In this document: positions 11,591 to 61,892 of the stretch, piece after piece
How the letters are laid out: every line of letters starts with the position of its first letter
Position numbering within the stretch: position 1 is the stretch's first letter
Assembly: GCA_034440575.1 (NCBI GenBank)
Contig: JAOTOL010001094.1
Span: 61,001 to 125,000, forward strand
Length of the DNA stretch: 64,000 nt
Reading direction: 5' to 3'
Source: Imbricaverruca yamaguchii
Taxonomy: Eukaryota > Arthropoda > Thecostraca > Neoverrucidae
Notes under the pieces: generated by a model
The model's database searches: none
What the model was told of the DNA's origin: nothing
The model's input: the letters and a program-made list of their open reading frames with translations, nothing else
Program-made: the position numbers and the translations under genes

Positions 11591-13037
11591 CCCCCACACA
11601 CACACACAATTTTTCCCCGTCGTACTTCCTTTGCCTGTGCTTCTGTGTTCTTGTTTGTTTAGATTGCATTATATAGGGTTTCTTTCCCCGCGATGGGGAA
11701 GAAGCGCAAAAAGGACACTGACCCCAGCTCGCCACCGGACTCCGATTCAGAACCCCTCCACTGACCACACCTGCTGACCATCGCTCTGATGCTCTGATGA
11801 CTTGGCCCCTGATGCTCCCTCACTTAGCCAACCCGTCGATGACCCGCGCCGAAATATCGCTTTGGACGACGCCATGGAAGCCCTCTGCTCCTCGCCGACC
11901 CCTGCCCGTCCCGAGACCACGACCTCGCCTCGAAACCCAGACCAGACCATCACTCTTCACGCCGCTGACCCTCGCTCCAACCAGACCACACTCTCCCCAC
12001 ATGAACCCATCCAACCAGGGCTAAAAAATCGTATCGTTCTGTCGTCGTGGACGACAACCACGAACGGGGACTTTTGGCGACCACATTTCCACATTATTTA
12101 TATCATTATAAATATTATATGTGAAATCATATAAATGGTACCTACTATACATAAAATTGACTACGTCACGATATCAGTGTCAAGGTACGCAGGAGTGAAA
12201 CGAATCGGGTTGGACCGGGACTGGAAATGTCACTCCGTGCAGACCTCTAGAAATGTTATACCGTGCAGACCTCTACCACCCACCGCCACGCTACCATTTC
12301 TTCATTCCTATCGTACGCTTTTGGGTTTCTAGTATCTAGTATCTAGTACGCTCAGCGGCAAAAAAAATGACTCAACGGCAACAAAGTATCGTCGAGACAA
12401 CCATTCCATCGTTCAGACGACCGCCGACGATAAAATTGTCTCCAGTTTAGCACAGAGCCAATGGCATGCCTTCTGGTCGCCGGTGGTTGTCTTCTTCCCA
12501 GTACCACTCGATGGCAGCGGTACGAAAGTACCCAACTATGGTATATTCAGCGGCTTTGGAGGCAAGCGACTAGACCACGGGTACTAAAACAACACTACAC
12601 CTACGTTAAGCAATTCATAATTTATAACATTAGCTGATTTTTTAAAAACAATTTCAATTTTAATCCTTTTTTCATATGGGATGTACGATAAAATAAAAGA
12701 TAAAATAAAAATAATAAAAAAATAAAAGTTCATTAACATCGTTGGAAAGAATCTCGAAGAATATCATTATTTTACGCGCATTCCCTCGCTTTCAAATCCG
12801 TCCATTTCCATTTTAAACGCGACGATGTGCGTGGAAGAGTGAAATAGGGAATTGATCACTGTTCTTTATAATTGAGTGGTGAATGAGTGCGGCAAGATAA
12901 AACTACCAAGTTCGAATTATCTGGAGTGTTAATCAAACGATTTTTTTTCTTCAATTTCTGACTTATATGAGGCCAAATGAAGTGGTTCGGTCTTAAACAG
13001 ACTCCAGAAACAAACTATTCAGGGCCAGGGCGTAAGA

Positions 13038-13229
13038 GTGACAAAGATAGTAAGGTCATACTGTAGATGTGGACATTGCGATTGGAAAGGTACTGCACAG
13101 AGCATTTACAAACATTCAAAAGTAAAGCACCCAGGTCTACCAGTGTTAAGAGTACTGCAAGATAGCCATTTTGGCCCTGGCAGCCGATTTAACTGGACTT
13201 GCAAGCCAGCACTGGATCATCAACCATGA
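13038..13229 (+). CDS. short zinc-finger-like ORF in hAT copy 1
   Basis: Sixty-three codons containing YCRCGHCDWKG..IYKHSKVKHPG, a Cx2C...Hx4H spacing compatible with a C2H2 or BED-type finger. The same frame occurs in copy 2 (30109-30321, minus). hAT transposases often begin with a BED finger, so this may be the surviving N-terminus of the element's transposase, or a captured fragment. No downstream hAT core was found. Expression is uncertain. Confidence 0.45.
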   Translation: MTKIVRSYCRCGHCDWKGTAQSIYKHSKVKHPGLPVLRVLQDSHFGPGSRFNWTCKPALDHQP

Positions 13230-13829
13230 AGCTCAGGTGAAAATCTTGGTATATGAATTACATTTGAGTAAAATATAGCCACCTAAATGTAATTAGAAGA
13301 TATATTTTGTTGTGTAGGTACCTACTCAGCAGCCATTGCACTGCAGCTGGTGGCAATGGATACAATATAGGGATGGCGAATTTTAGCCACCTGGTGGTTT
13401 AAACCATGGTTTATACTGGCTGGCATAAATTAATTTAAGCCACTCTGGCTTAAATTATATTTCTGGTATGGCTGGAGGGCAGTGATGGACATTAGTTAGG
13501 GAAGCATCAATTATATTTCCAAAATGTGCTACACTCCATTTTATTTGCAAAAAAACACTCCATAGAATTCCCCAAAACTCTGTCTGGGTTCTGGGTACGC
13601 ACTCCACAAGCCAGATGTTTACCCATTAGGTACAGTTGGTCTAACATGTAGCCCCCTGGATGCTGGTAGTTAGAAATGGTATTTGTAAATGCCAGGATTT
13701 TTACATCCAACTACTGGCATTGAGGGAGATAAGACATAAAGACATAAAAGATCAGTGCAACTATGAACCACAAGGGCCCTTCTTGGTTGCACTCTGTACA
13801 CTGAACCAGTTGTCCACCAAATGTGTTGA

Positions 13830-14600
13830 TCAACTCTCCCTGGAATACAGAAAAACAAGCCCACTATTCTTGTAATGATTGTCTATGCTGTTCTTAGAGA
13901 TGTTCAGTGTGTTGCTACTGACAATGGTTTTTGGCAGCTGGTTCCAGTGTTCTACTACCCTGTTGGTGAAGAAGGACTGTCTTAACCTTGTCCTGCTGTG
14001 ATTAACTTTAATTTTGAATTGATGACCTCTAATTCCATCATTTCTGTCAAATTCAAACAGTTCCCTGAGATAACCCTGTTCCTGACCATGTACAAATTGA
14101 AAGATCTGGATGAGATCTCTCAGCCTTCTATATCTAAGTGAAAACATATTCAATTTCTTCAATCTTTCCTCATATGCCAGGTTGCCCATACCATTCACCA
14201 TTTTTGCTGCCCTCTTTTGTACTCTCTCTAAAAGCCAACAATCTTTTTCATAACTAGGGGACCAAGCTTGGACACAATATTCCAGATGTGGCCTGACATA
14301 TGCACAATAAAGCTTCCTGATGACTTCCTCACTTTTGTATGATACATTCCTATTTATTGCCCCAAGCATTCTTAGTGCCTTCCTGATGCCCCCAATTTTG
14401 TGTTCAAAATAACACCTAAGTCCTTCTACTAAGTCACAGATAGTACTTGCCCACCCATCAAGTATGGAGCCTTGATATGCTACCTACCTACATGCATGAT
14501 TTTGCACTTGTCAAAATTAAATTTCATTTGTAATTTTTCGGACCACTTCACAAGCTCGTCTAAGTCTAAGTCCAGGTGGCTTAAAGTTGCCATCCCTATA
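13830..14600 (-). pseudogene. 5'-truncated LINE RT C-terminus inside hAT copy 1
   Basis: Minus-strand reading includes DELVKWSEKLQMKFNFDKCKI-type sequence (14500-14590), MLGAINRNVSYKSEEVIRK, RPHLEYCVQAWSPSYEKDC, ERVQKRAAKMV and FFTNRVVEHWNQLP. This is the standard C-terminal region of CR1/L2/Jockey-like RTs. The catalytic core is missing. Copy 2 of the hAT carries the same fragment at the same internal site, so the LINE inserted before the hAT family spread. Confidence 0.85.
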
Positions 14601-16535
14601 TGTAGGTAGGTACCTACCTACCTATATTTAGGGACGGAAAAAAGCTGGCTTCAATTGAATTTATGCCAGCCAGTGGCTTTTATTAATTTAAGCCAGTTTA
14701 AACTGGCTTTTATTATTTAAACCGGCTTAAATTCACGACACTTATAAGCCCTTGCATTATTAAGGCTCACAAACCATGGGTGCATTGACAGTGTTGCAAA
14801 CCATGGGTGCATTGACGACGCCGAATTTCCGAAAAGGAAATTGGCGGCAAGATATTCTGTATAAAGGTAATCGACGCAATTTGTTATAGGTCCTGGAAAT
14901 CACAACCTTTTCAAGCTATCATTACCCCCTTTGGGTTAGGTCAACCTCGTGATTACCCCGTATCAAATTCAGAATGCCTCATAACCAAAGTTCATTTTCA
15001 AGGTTGAGAACATGTAGTATTTCCTGCCGATATATGTGCACAGGTTTTTGGCAAATGTACACAGTACTCTCCACACTCGAGGTTTGACGAAACCCGCTAT
15101 AACCCCACCCCCACCCCTCCACAAGCCAGCGCATTACCCCAAGTTGGGAACCCCTGTTCCGGGCCATGTAGCATAATGTTATCGTTTGCACAACAGGTGA
15201 CAACCATCAAGCCTATTCCAGATTTGGACGACAACCACGAAACCATTTTTTTTAGCCCTGCATCCAACCCATCGAACCCTACCTCGACAGTGCTGGCTCG
15301 TACGTAGTAGTCAAGCCTGTTGAGGAATCCGTCTCCTTTCGTCGTGTCAACGTTTTCTGGCCGACTAAACAGCTCCTTGCCATCTGCTCCTTAGCCAATC
15401 CCGACATTGAAGCCCCAGCCAACGGAACTCTCGTTATCAAGACCCAAACCCGAGCCCAGACCAAGGCCCTCCTCCTTACCACCACATTTTGTGGGAAATC
15501 CGTCACCGTCTCTCTCCATTCAAACCGCAACACCTCCAAGGGCACCGTCTTCGCGCCGGAGCTCCGCTTTATGTCCGAGGAAGACATTCAGGCGGAGCTC
15601 AGGCCGGAGGGGGTGACCCACGTCCGCCGGATCACTTCCTTTGAAGACGGCCAGAAACGAGACACGAACCTCCTTGTCCTTACTTTTAATTCTACCACTC
15701 TTCCCAAAACCCTCATCGCCGGATACCTTCGCTACCAAATCCGTGTCTTTATCTCAAATCCTCTCCGCTGCTTCAATTGCCAGCGCTTTGGGCATGGCAG
15801 TAAAAATTGTCGCCAAACAGCCCGCTGCCCAAAGTGCGGTGAACCACCTCATCCTGACTCCACCTGCTCCAAGCCCGCCCAATGCCTCAACTGTCACACA
15901 TCCGACCACCTAACCACATCACCCCTCTGTCCAGTTTGGCGCAAGGAGAAGGAGGTCTGCGCTGTCAAGGCCACGACTGGTGTGTCGTACCCCCAGGCCC
16001 GTCGGTCAGTCGAGACCACCACCCCGTCGAGCAAAACTTATGCCCAGGCTGTCACCGTTACTCCACCCACACGTCACGTGATCACTAGTTCTACTTCTAT
16101 CCAAACTGACATGATCCCCGGCTTAGCTCCACTCAAGAAACTGACACTGCTGACCACACAGACACAAAAAACCAATGCTCCCAACACAAAGACCACTCCA
16201 GCTCCGCAGTCCCAAGCAACTTCATCAAGAAATCCCAGAAACCGCAGCCATTCGGCAGCGGGGGAAATGCGTTCCACTTCGGTGGGTCACCGACCGAGCC
16301 CGACGCGTCCAGCGCCGGCCGGCGGCCACGTGACCCGACCGACTCAACCCAGCAGGCGTACATCCCCCGCGGCAGTGACCGGCCGCCGTGACCTTGCCAA
16401 GGTCACCGGTCGGCCGGATGGCTCGGGTGGGTCCGCTGGAGCGGATCGCACCCAGCCCACATGCCAACCGGAGCTGCACTCCTGGCTCCGACAAGCACCG
16501 AAAGGCGTAGACAAACATTACAACTTTTATTTCCA

Positions 16536-19500
16536 ATGTCTACACTTCTGCAATGGAATTGTTGCAGCTTAATCTCTAAATGGGCCGAATGAAAGCCTTT
16601 TTTCACATCTTAACTCCAATTCTCATCGCGCTTCAAGAAACATGGCTTTTGCCCACCGATCAGTATAATTTCAACGTTTACAATTATTCACTGTACCGCC
16701 ACGATAACGTCCTTGGACTACACCGGAGTGGAGGTACAGCCCTTTACATCAACAACGATTGCACACATACACAACTTCCACTTAATTCTCCTTTACAAGC
16801 CGTAGCGTGTACCTTGCGCATTCATGGTAAAAACATAGATGTATGTTCGTTATATATTCCACCTTCTACAGACAACACAAACATATTGACATAATTAGAC
16901 AACCTCGTAGCACATTTCAAACAGCCGTTCATTTTACTTGGCGATTTCAGCGCCCATAGCCCAGCGTGGGATAAAAAAAACGTACACGGCCAGATACTCG
17001 TGGAAGCATTATTGAACATTTTTAGACATGCACAATTTGGTATTCTTGAACACTGGAGAGCCAACTTTTTTTTCATCTCGGACACAACATAGAAACTGCA
17101 ATAGATTTAGCGATTTGCTCTCCTGTTCTAGCCAACGATTTTGATTGGACGGTAGACACCGACATTCACGATAGTGATCATTATCCAATCAAGTTAACAC
17201 CAATGTTTTCGACTACGGCTGATACCACACCCAGTTTTATCCCATGCTGAAAAATTTCGAAAGCAGATTGGACCAAATTTCAGGGACTTTCATATACTCA
17301 ATACAACCCGAATATTTCTCCCGTCGAAAACATCAACTTGCTTACCAATACACTCACCGAAGCAGTCTCCACAACTATTCCACTTACAAAACCATTCACA
17401 AAAAGGAAACCAGTTCCATGGTGGTGTGAGGAAATTTCCAAAGCTATTGCAGTGAGAAAAAGATAATTTCGGAAGTATTTATAACATCCCGATCAAGAAA
17501 GTTTAATCACCCGTAACCGTGAACGTGCGAGAACCCGCCGCATCATCCGCAATGCGAAGCGCTGTTCATGGTCCTCATATTTACAGCAGCTCACCTTTCA
17601 AACACCTTTAAGTAGAATATGGCAGTTAATTCGACGTTTGCCCGGACGCTCCCCTTTTAAATCTCTTCCGGCCCTCAAAATACACAATCTCGCCATTACA
17701 GACCCACAAACCATAGTAAATACCATTGCTGATACAATAGTCCACAATAGCTCCGATGAGAACTACCGTCCACATTTCTTAGAACATGCACAACGCACTT
17801 TTCATATCAACCTCGACCTCTTTAATTCCGCCAATAATGAGCACTACAATGCTTCTTTTCATCTTTCTGAATTGGAGAATGCCATTTCTTCCGCCGGGAG
17901 CACTTCGGTAGGGCCTGACAAATTACATTATTCTTTCTTTCGACATTTATCTGCCCACACCAAACAATGCATCTTAGACACATTTAACTCATTATGGTCA
18001 AATCACATATTTCCTGAAACATGGAAAAAAACTATCATCATCCCCATTCCAAAACCCGGCAAAGACCATAGTAACCCAAATAATTTTCGACCAATTGCAC
18101 TCACTAATTGTTTAGGAAAACCTTTTGAACGAATGGTTGCTAAAAGGCTGACTTGGCACCTGGAAACCAATTCCCTACTATCTCCATTTCAATGTGGTTT
18201 TCGACGAGGACGCAGCACAATAGATCATCTAATTCGATTAGAAACTGACATTCGCGTAGGTTACAAAGAACATGAACACACAGTTGCAGTATTTCTAGAC
18301 ATAAGCAAGGCATACGATATGGTTTTCAAACCCGTATTACTATTCAAAATTCAACAATTCGGTATAAAGTGACATTTAGCACATTATTTAGTAGGTTTTT
18401 ATCTGGTTTTCGACAATTCAGCATCAGGTGCCGGTCAGCCATTTCCGATCTACATTTTCTTCAGAACGGCCTACCACAGGGAAGCTGTCTTTCACCTGTA
18501 ATATTTAACATCATCATCAATGATCTTTTCGATTACATGCCTCCAAATATATCATATTCACTTTTTGCAGATGATAGTGCAATTTGGTGCTCCGGCAAAA
18601 AAATATGACCAATGCTTATTTCGCTTACAAAACGCACTTAACAGAATACACTAATGGTCATTGAAGCACGGTTTCATTTTTTTCGGCCACAAAATCAGCA
18701 ACAATGATATTTAGTAAATCGACTCCCTGTCCAAACCCAGACACACCGCTTCACCTCGGGGACAACTACATACCTTTGGTAACTTCATTTAAATTTCTAG
18801 GCATCACTTTAGACCGCAGACTGTCTATGCATAAACACTTCGAACATATCCGGAACAAGTGTTTTCACCGACTCAATTTATTTCGATGTATCACTTCTTC
18901 ATCACTTGGAGCCGATCGCCGTACACTTCTACTCCTCTACAAATCTTTAGTTCTACCCATAATAGAATATGGATCCGTAGTATATGTCGGTGCCAGCGTA
19001 TCATCTTTAAAAATTATAGACACCATTCAAAACAAATTTATCCGAATCGCACTTGGCGCAATGAGAACTTCTCCAATCAATTCTCTACACATAGAAGCAG
19101 GAATTCCACCATTAAACATCCGAAGAATGGAACAAACACTTAGGTATGCCGCAAAAATTCAATTGAAAGAACATCATCCCACACATGCATCATTACAAGT
19201 TCTCCCAAATTTACACCACAGCTATTTAGGTCCCGCCGAAAAGCGAACCGGCCTTACCATAACTTCACGCATAAAACATATTCTACACAACTCCAATACA
19301 ATATTCCACATATTACCCCTCTTTCTCTACCAACTACACCACCGTGGCAGATGACAGATCGACATATTTTTTATCTCACCACCACTCCAAAATCACAACT
19401 TTGTCCTGAATACGCCAAAGAAAAATTTCACCAGTTTCACTCTCGTTATCGCCATATACATTTTATTTTTACCGACTGATCAAAAGACGCCAATCTCACT

Positions 19501-20301
19501 GGGAATGTCATAGTTTCAAACACACACACACAAAACAGCATCGCCTACCAAATGGAACTTCCATTTTCATCGCAGAATTGCACTCCATTCTCGTTGCTCT
19601 TCGTTATGTCTACAACTGTTCAATTAGTCGTCACATACGCAGTGTCGTCATCTGTTCCGATTCCAAACCTGTTCTTCAATCGCTTTCTTCACTTTATTTT
19701 TCACACCATTGCCATATTTCCATCTACGATAACCTTCAAACACTATCTGATGGGCGTGAAAGTCCGTTTCCTGTGGGTGCCCAGTCACTGAGGCATCCCA
19801 GGAAACGAAGAACCTGACAAATTAGCCAAAGCATCATTGCACCTACAAAACATCACAGAAATTCAACCACATTTTGAAAGCATTAAATCGTCAATACAAC
19901 AGAACACACGGCGTTTTTGGAAAGAAAACGACACAAAACACAGATCATACACAATTATGTTTCATTAAAATTGTCGTAGATACCTGGATCACATCATACC
20001 AAAAAAACCGACACGAAGAAAAAGTCTTATCACGTTTACGCATCGCTCATACCTTTCTTACACATCGATATATATACGGCTTCACCTCGACCTTCATGCC
20101 CATTATGCAACACCCATCTTACAGTTCCACACATTCTCCTTGATTGTCAAAAATACCGCGGCCCTCGAAAAATACTTACAGATTTTTGCCATACACAAAA
20201 TTCCCTTCACTCTACCTACATTATTGGGGGATGATCATCCATTTCTCATCAAATTACTTTTCATTTTTCTTCGTAACACGAACCTGTTCCAAGATTTATG
20301 A
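16536..20301 (+). pseudogene. LINE ORF2: endonuclease, RT, RNase H (degenerate)
   Basis: It begins MSTLLQWNCCSLISKWAE, overlapping the ORF1 end by 37 nt in another frame. Endonuclease marks: ALQETWLLP and FILLGDFSAHSPAWD (16620-16980). RT (17638-18608 and on): FRPIALTNCLGKPFERMV, FQCGFRRGRSTIDHL, VFLDISKAYDMVF, LPQGSCLSPVIFNI and LFADDSAIW. The thumb and C-terminus run to about 19350. RNase H follows: FTD-stop-SKDANLTG near 19470 (TGA in place of a Gly codon), CSDSKPVLQSL, and a WVPSH..GIPGNEEPDKLAKA-like end split between frames near 19780-19830. At least five stops or shifts. Confidence 0.85.
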
Positions 20302-20373
20302 GTTGAATCGCATAACAATCTACATGTCTTATTAATGGCACGAAATGGCCTGAGGAGGCCGAAGTGCCCTACA

Positions 20374-20479
20374 CAACAAACCAAGATCGTCCGCCCCTCT
20401 CAGCGTGTGTCTGGCCTTGGTGGCGCGAGCAGCTGCGCGCGGAGCTGTGTGGTACTGGGCGGTGCTGTGTTGCGTGGGG
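20374..20479. repeat. short GGTGCTG-type minisatellite and flank, related to 1481-1940
   Basis: CAGCGTGTGTCTGG..TGGTGGCGCG followed by a few CTGGGCGGTGCTGTG units. In inverted orientation this resembles 1880-1940 including its unique flank. Confidence 0.6.
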
Positions 20480-21370
20480 TCGGTGCTGTGGAGGTGGGTG
20501 CGTGGCGGTCATGGTGTCATGGTGTGTGGACAGTGGCGGTCGTGGTGTCATGGTTGTGTGGACAGTGGCGGTTATGGTGTCATGGTGTGTGGACAGTGGC
20601 GGTTATGGTGTCATGGTGTGTGGACAGTCGCGGTCATGCTGTCATGGTGTTTGAACAGTTGTGGTCATGGTATTATGGTATCATGGTGTTATGGTGTTTG
20701 GACAGTGGCGGTCATGGTGTCATGGTGTGTGGACAGTGGCGGTCGTGGTGTCATGGTTGTGTGGACAGTGGCGGTTATGGTGCCATGGTATCATGATGTG
20801 TGGACAGTGGCGGTCAATGTGTCATGGTGGCATGGTGTGTGGACGGTAGCGGCCATGGTGTCATGGTGTGTGTACAGTGGCGGTCATTTTATCATGGTGT
20901 CATGGTGTGTGGACAGTGGCGGTTATGGTGTCATGGTGTCATGGTGTGTTGACGGTATCGGGCATGGTGTCATGGCGTGTTGACAGTGGCGGTTATGATG
21001 TCATGGTGTGTGAACAGTGGCGGTCATTGTATCGTGGTGACATGGTGTTTGGACAGTGGCGGTCATGGTGTCATGGTGTGTGGACAGTGGCGGTTATGGT
21101 GTCATGGTGTGTGGACAGTGGCGGTTATGGTGTCATGGTGTGTGGACAGTGGCGGTTATGGTGTCATGGTGTGTGGACAGTCGCGGTCATGCTGTCATGG
21201 TGTTTGAACAGTTGCGGTCATGGTATTATGGTATCATGGTGTTATGGTGTTTGGACAGTGGCGGTCATGGTGTCATGGTGTCATGGTATCATGGTATTAT
21301 GGTGTCATGGTATTTGGACAGTGACGGATATTGTGTCATGGTGACATAGTGTGTGGACAGTGGCGGTCAT
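20480..21370. repeat. 31-bp minisatellite (GGACAGTGGCGGTCATGG..)
   Basis: Units join GGACAGTGGCGGTCATGG and TGTCATGGTGTGT, with variant units (TTATGG, GTATTATGG). A higher-order block with TTTGAACAGTTG appears at about 20650 and again near 21204, roughly 553 bp apart. It lies just downstream of the LINE 3' end; ORFs up to 192 codons are repeat translations. Confidence 0.95.
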
Positions 21371-22196
21371 TGCGGCGTGTTGTGAATGGATCATGGTGCA
21401 AGGTATCATGTAATGTAAGTGTAGCTCTTATCTGTGCATGCTTGGCCATGGCTCCAAGCTGAGCTGGACATAGGTACAGAAGTGCTGTCGATGCAGCCAC
21501 TCCGTGGGAGATGCGACGTATATATGTTATTTTGCACGCGACATTAAAATAATGTTGCATGGTTATTCATGCAACACGGCAAAATGTTACACAAAGTGAT
21601 ATGGCTGTACCACGACACGAATCCAAGTGGTATAGTCCTGGCCACCGAAGGAAACATTTAGCCCTGTTGCACGAACAAACGCATGACGTGATTTTGTACC
21701 ACGATTGATGAATTTCTCGATAACTGACTTACTGTGGTATTACCATACCCAAGAACATCGGTGACTAGGACTGCATTTCAGTAGAACCGTGGGTAATTCT
21801 TCCTTGTAAACACCAAAGTTTCGGAGTTAGTTAGTTAGTTATTAGGGCTTTAGGGCGCATCGACTACATTGGTCATGTAGCGCCCATCAAAGTTTCGGAG
21901 ACGACATGCAGGTAAACCATGCATTCACGTTTCGGACAGCACACAGTAAGCTAATGAAATGATAATTCATATCAGATGTGTTTTTATCTCGTTGAAGTAG
22001 GGTATAGCTCCAGGGATTGAAACCTGGCGGCCAGGTCGAGACGCCAGCATTCCCCGAAACCCTTGTCCGTCGGTAAGTGGTCTGTCTATCTCCGCCACTG
22101 TGACCCTGTGCTACTTTTGCTTCCGCTTTCTGCGGCACCGTTGGCAGCGTGCGCCGTTGATGCAGTGTCGTGTGCTGCAGGTGGTTCCGGTCGGCC
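21371..22196. other. no recognised gene; upstream region of SLC23 exon 1
   Basis: Mixed composition with a GTTAGTTAGTTAG stretch near 21825. A promoter or 5' UTR exon may lie here, but no motif is strong enough to call. Confidence 0.4.
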
Positions 22197-60078
<37,882 letters not shown>

Positions 60079-61600
60079 GTGAAGTTGTTGACAATCGGCG
60101 AAATGTTGCTGACAGGTCCCTCGTCAATCCTCATACAATCGTCCATCTTTCAGGCTACGGCCATCTGTAGCTGTCTCCATGGATGATGATCGAGCCGCAC
60201 ATGGCCGAATATCCACGTCATCAATAAAGCAAGACCTTCCAATACTCGGTGAAAGTCCGTTTTCTATGTCATTGATTAAAATTGTAAACAACGCAACGCT
60301 AAGTACACTCCCCAGTGGGCCCATAATAAAAATGGGCTGGAGTCCTGAAGCACATCCTTAGACGAGATGAAACTCAACGAGCCCAAAAAAGAACACCAAG
60401 TCCGGGCCTCGGTTCGGTAGGCAATCCGGAAACAATTTCAACCCAAGAGATTAGAGGCATGAAGGCTTAACGGGTATCCGGATTTCGCAACGACCGGAAA
60501 ATCTGAGGAGAATACTGATCAACGAATTTAATTAATCGAATTTTCCCAGCGACCCTCATGCGAAGCATTCTACCACTTCATATATGGCGCAAACATATCA
60601 TGTGGCAGAAATTAGCAACACATAAGAAGCCTAGAAGAAACCGTATCGTCGGACGAAGTGTAGCGAATGCGCAAGGCGAGTGCACTTGTGCACGAATGTT
60701 GACGCGGTGACGACCTGGCGTTATCAGTTGGAATACCTGAAATATGGAAATTTCCAATGTATAGATTATTTGTACATGTGTACTTTCAGCATTGTGAGGT
60801 GACTTATCAAGGGATGCCAAAGTAAAAACATCCGAACAGGTATGGTTGAAATCCGGTGACTCAGAAACGATGGTGGTAGATTGAGCCCAATCCACGGGAC
60901 AGTTAAGTTGGTCACTAATTTTGTATTTGAAAGAATGAAAAATGAGTCTTTAGAAAATAGTGCTAGAAATCTGGAACTAGTTAATGTGGGTAGGTGGTCT
61001 CCTCTGATTCCGTGTGCTCCCCTGACGCAATTTCCAGGCACGTTGCTGACTGCATTCAGCGACGTTCTCCTGGCCGCCTGGATGCTAAGATGTGTTCCGG
61101 ACGCTGGTCTCGCTCGTTCTGCGGTCTGCACCGCCTTCTGTCACGTGCTTTTTATATTATTGTCGGTGTAGCCAGAACTAAACAGGACTTCTTTCGCGTA
61201 TGCAGTTTGATCTGTGGTCCACTAGAACCAGGAAAATACTGGGTAATGTCTTTTTATCACGTCCATGAGTGTAATTTCTGGCGGTTTGTGGAGGGTATGC
61301 CTCACCCAATTTTTGGAGAGACGATTGGTTCTCCTCGATTTCTTTCGTGTCCTTCCAAGCCCATGGTATTAAAATGCCTGTGTACGACTGCCGCAAAATT
61401 GTAATTATTTATGAACTTACGTAATATATTCTTAATCGTTGATGTAGTTAGCATAGATATACAAGATAATCACCAAAAATATGAAAAGCCGACCAAACGA
61501 GCTTCGCAGACAATCTGTCATCACACAATCTTCCGAGCGGTAGGCAACTTGGCAAGCGTTAATCATTTTGGTTCCCGACCATTCTTCAATAACATGAAAC
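60079..61600. other. intron 9 (start), no recognised gene
   Basis: No SLC23 continuation exon was found by reading for the residues expected after the NAT signature. No mobile ends seen. Confidence 0.5.
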
Positions 61601-61601
61601 C

Positions 61602-61892
61602 TTATTTAGCATATTGTGCTTTCGCCTCGGTGCAGACATGTGCTTTGCAGGGCAGTAAAGTTGCATTATCGCAAGTCTTAGATCGCCTTTCCCTGTGCAC
61701 ATATCGATGTATATATATATATATATGTATATATATATCGGTATATTTTGGCAGTATATCTTCTTTTATGCATTGGTTGTTGAAAAGAAGAGCGCATTTA
61801 GCCTTAGCAAGTTTTCTGTCTAGGTTTTCGATTGATCGTATTGTTTTCTTCGTTTCGTTTGATAGCTGGTAAATTATTTCACCTAGTGACAT
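61602..61892 (-). pseudogene. inverted N-terminal piece of a Penelope-like element
   Basis: The minus strand reads LGEIIYQLSNETKKTIRSIE, NLDRKLAKAKCALLFNNQC and KEDILPKYTDIY, typical of the N-terminal region of Penelope-like RT proteins, before running into a TA microsatellite. It points away from the element at 62333, as in the inverted partial copies that often flank Penelope elements. Truncated. Confidence 0.7.
61708..61745. repeat. short (TA)n
   Basis: TATATATATATATATG..TATATATATATCGG within the inverted Penelope piece. Confidence 0.9.

Larger units (their letters stand above)
12016..15260 (+). mobile_element. hAT element copy 1, non-autonomous, 3,245 bp
   Basis: Ends CAGGGCTAAAAAA (12016) and TTTTTTAGCCCTG (to 15260) are inverted. 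The 8-bp duplication CATCCAAC lies at 12008-12015 and 15261-15268. Both 8-bp TSD and CAGGG ends are hallmarks of hAT. No hAT transposase catalytic domain is visible. Inside: a 63-codon zinc-finger frame (13038-13229), palindromic GCCAGTTTAAACTGGC modules and an antisense LINE RT fragment (13830-14600). A near-identical inverted copy lies at 27915-31309. Confidence 0.93.
11693..16572 (+). pseudogene. LINE ORF1 (gag-like, zinc knuckles), split by hAT
   Basis: Nucleic-acid-binding protein of a LINE. It starts MGKKRKKDTDPSSPPDSDSE, hits a stop at 11762, and resumes in another frame from about 11802. After the hAT insertion (12016-15260) the frame is exactly continuous (..HEPIQP|IEPYLDSAG..) and runs to 16572. 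A gag-like fold is followed by three Cys/His knuckles: CFNCQRFGHGSKNC, CPKCGEPPHPDSTC and CLNCHTSDHLTTSPLC (near 15770-15930). The C-terminus is Thr/Pro/Ser-rich. The stop/shift near 11762 and the insertion inactivate it. Confidence 0.8.
11365..20373 (+). mobile_element. I/Jockey-superfamily LINE, interrupted by a hAT element
   Basis: Order: 35-bp tandem monomers (11365-11590); ORF1 from ATG 11693 with CCHC knuckles; ORF2 from 16536 with APE endonuclease, RT and RNase H remnants; and a short 3' UTR with hairpin GGCCTGAGGAGGCC. The hAT at 12016-15260 splits ORF1. The 3' end (ATGGCACGAAATG...AAGTGC) is shared with 51267-51298. ORF2 has many stops and shifts, so it is inactive. The true 5' end and target duplication were not located; the RNase H domain points to the I/R1/LOA side of the group (inference). 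Confidence 0.85.

Noticed and set aside
20335..21349. Frames up to 192 codons reading MVSWCVDSGG repeatedly
   Set aside because: Translation of the 31-bp minisatellite in several frames.
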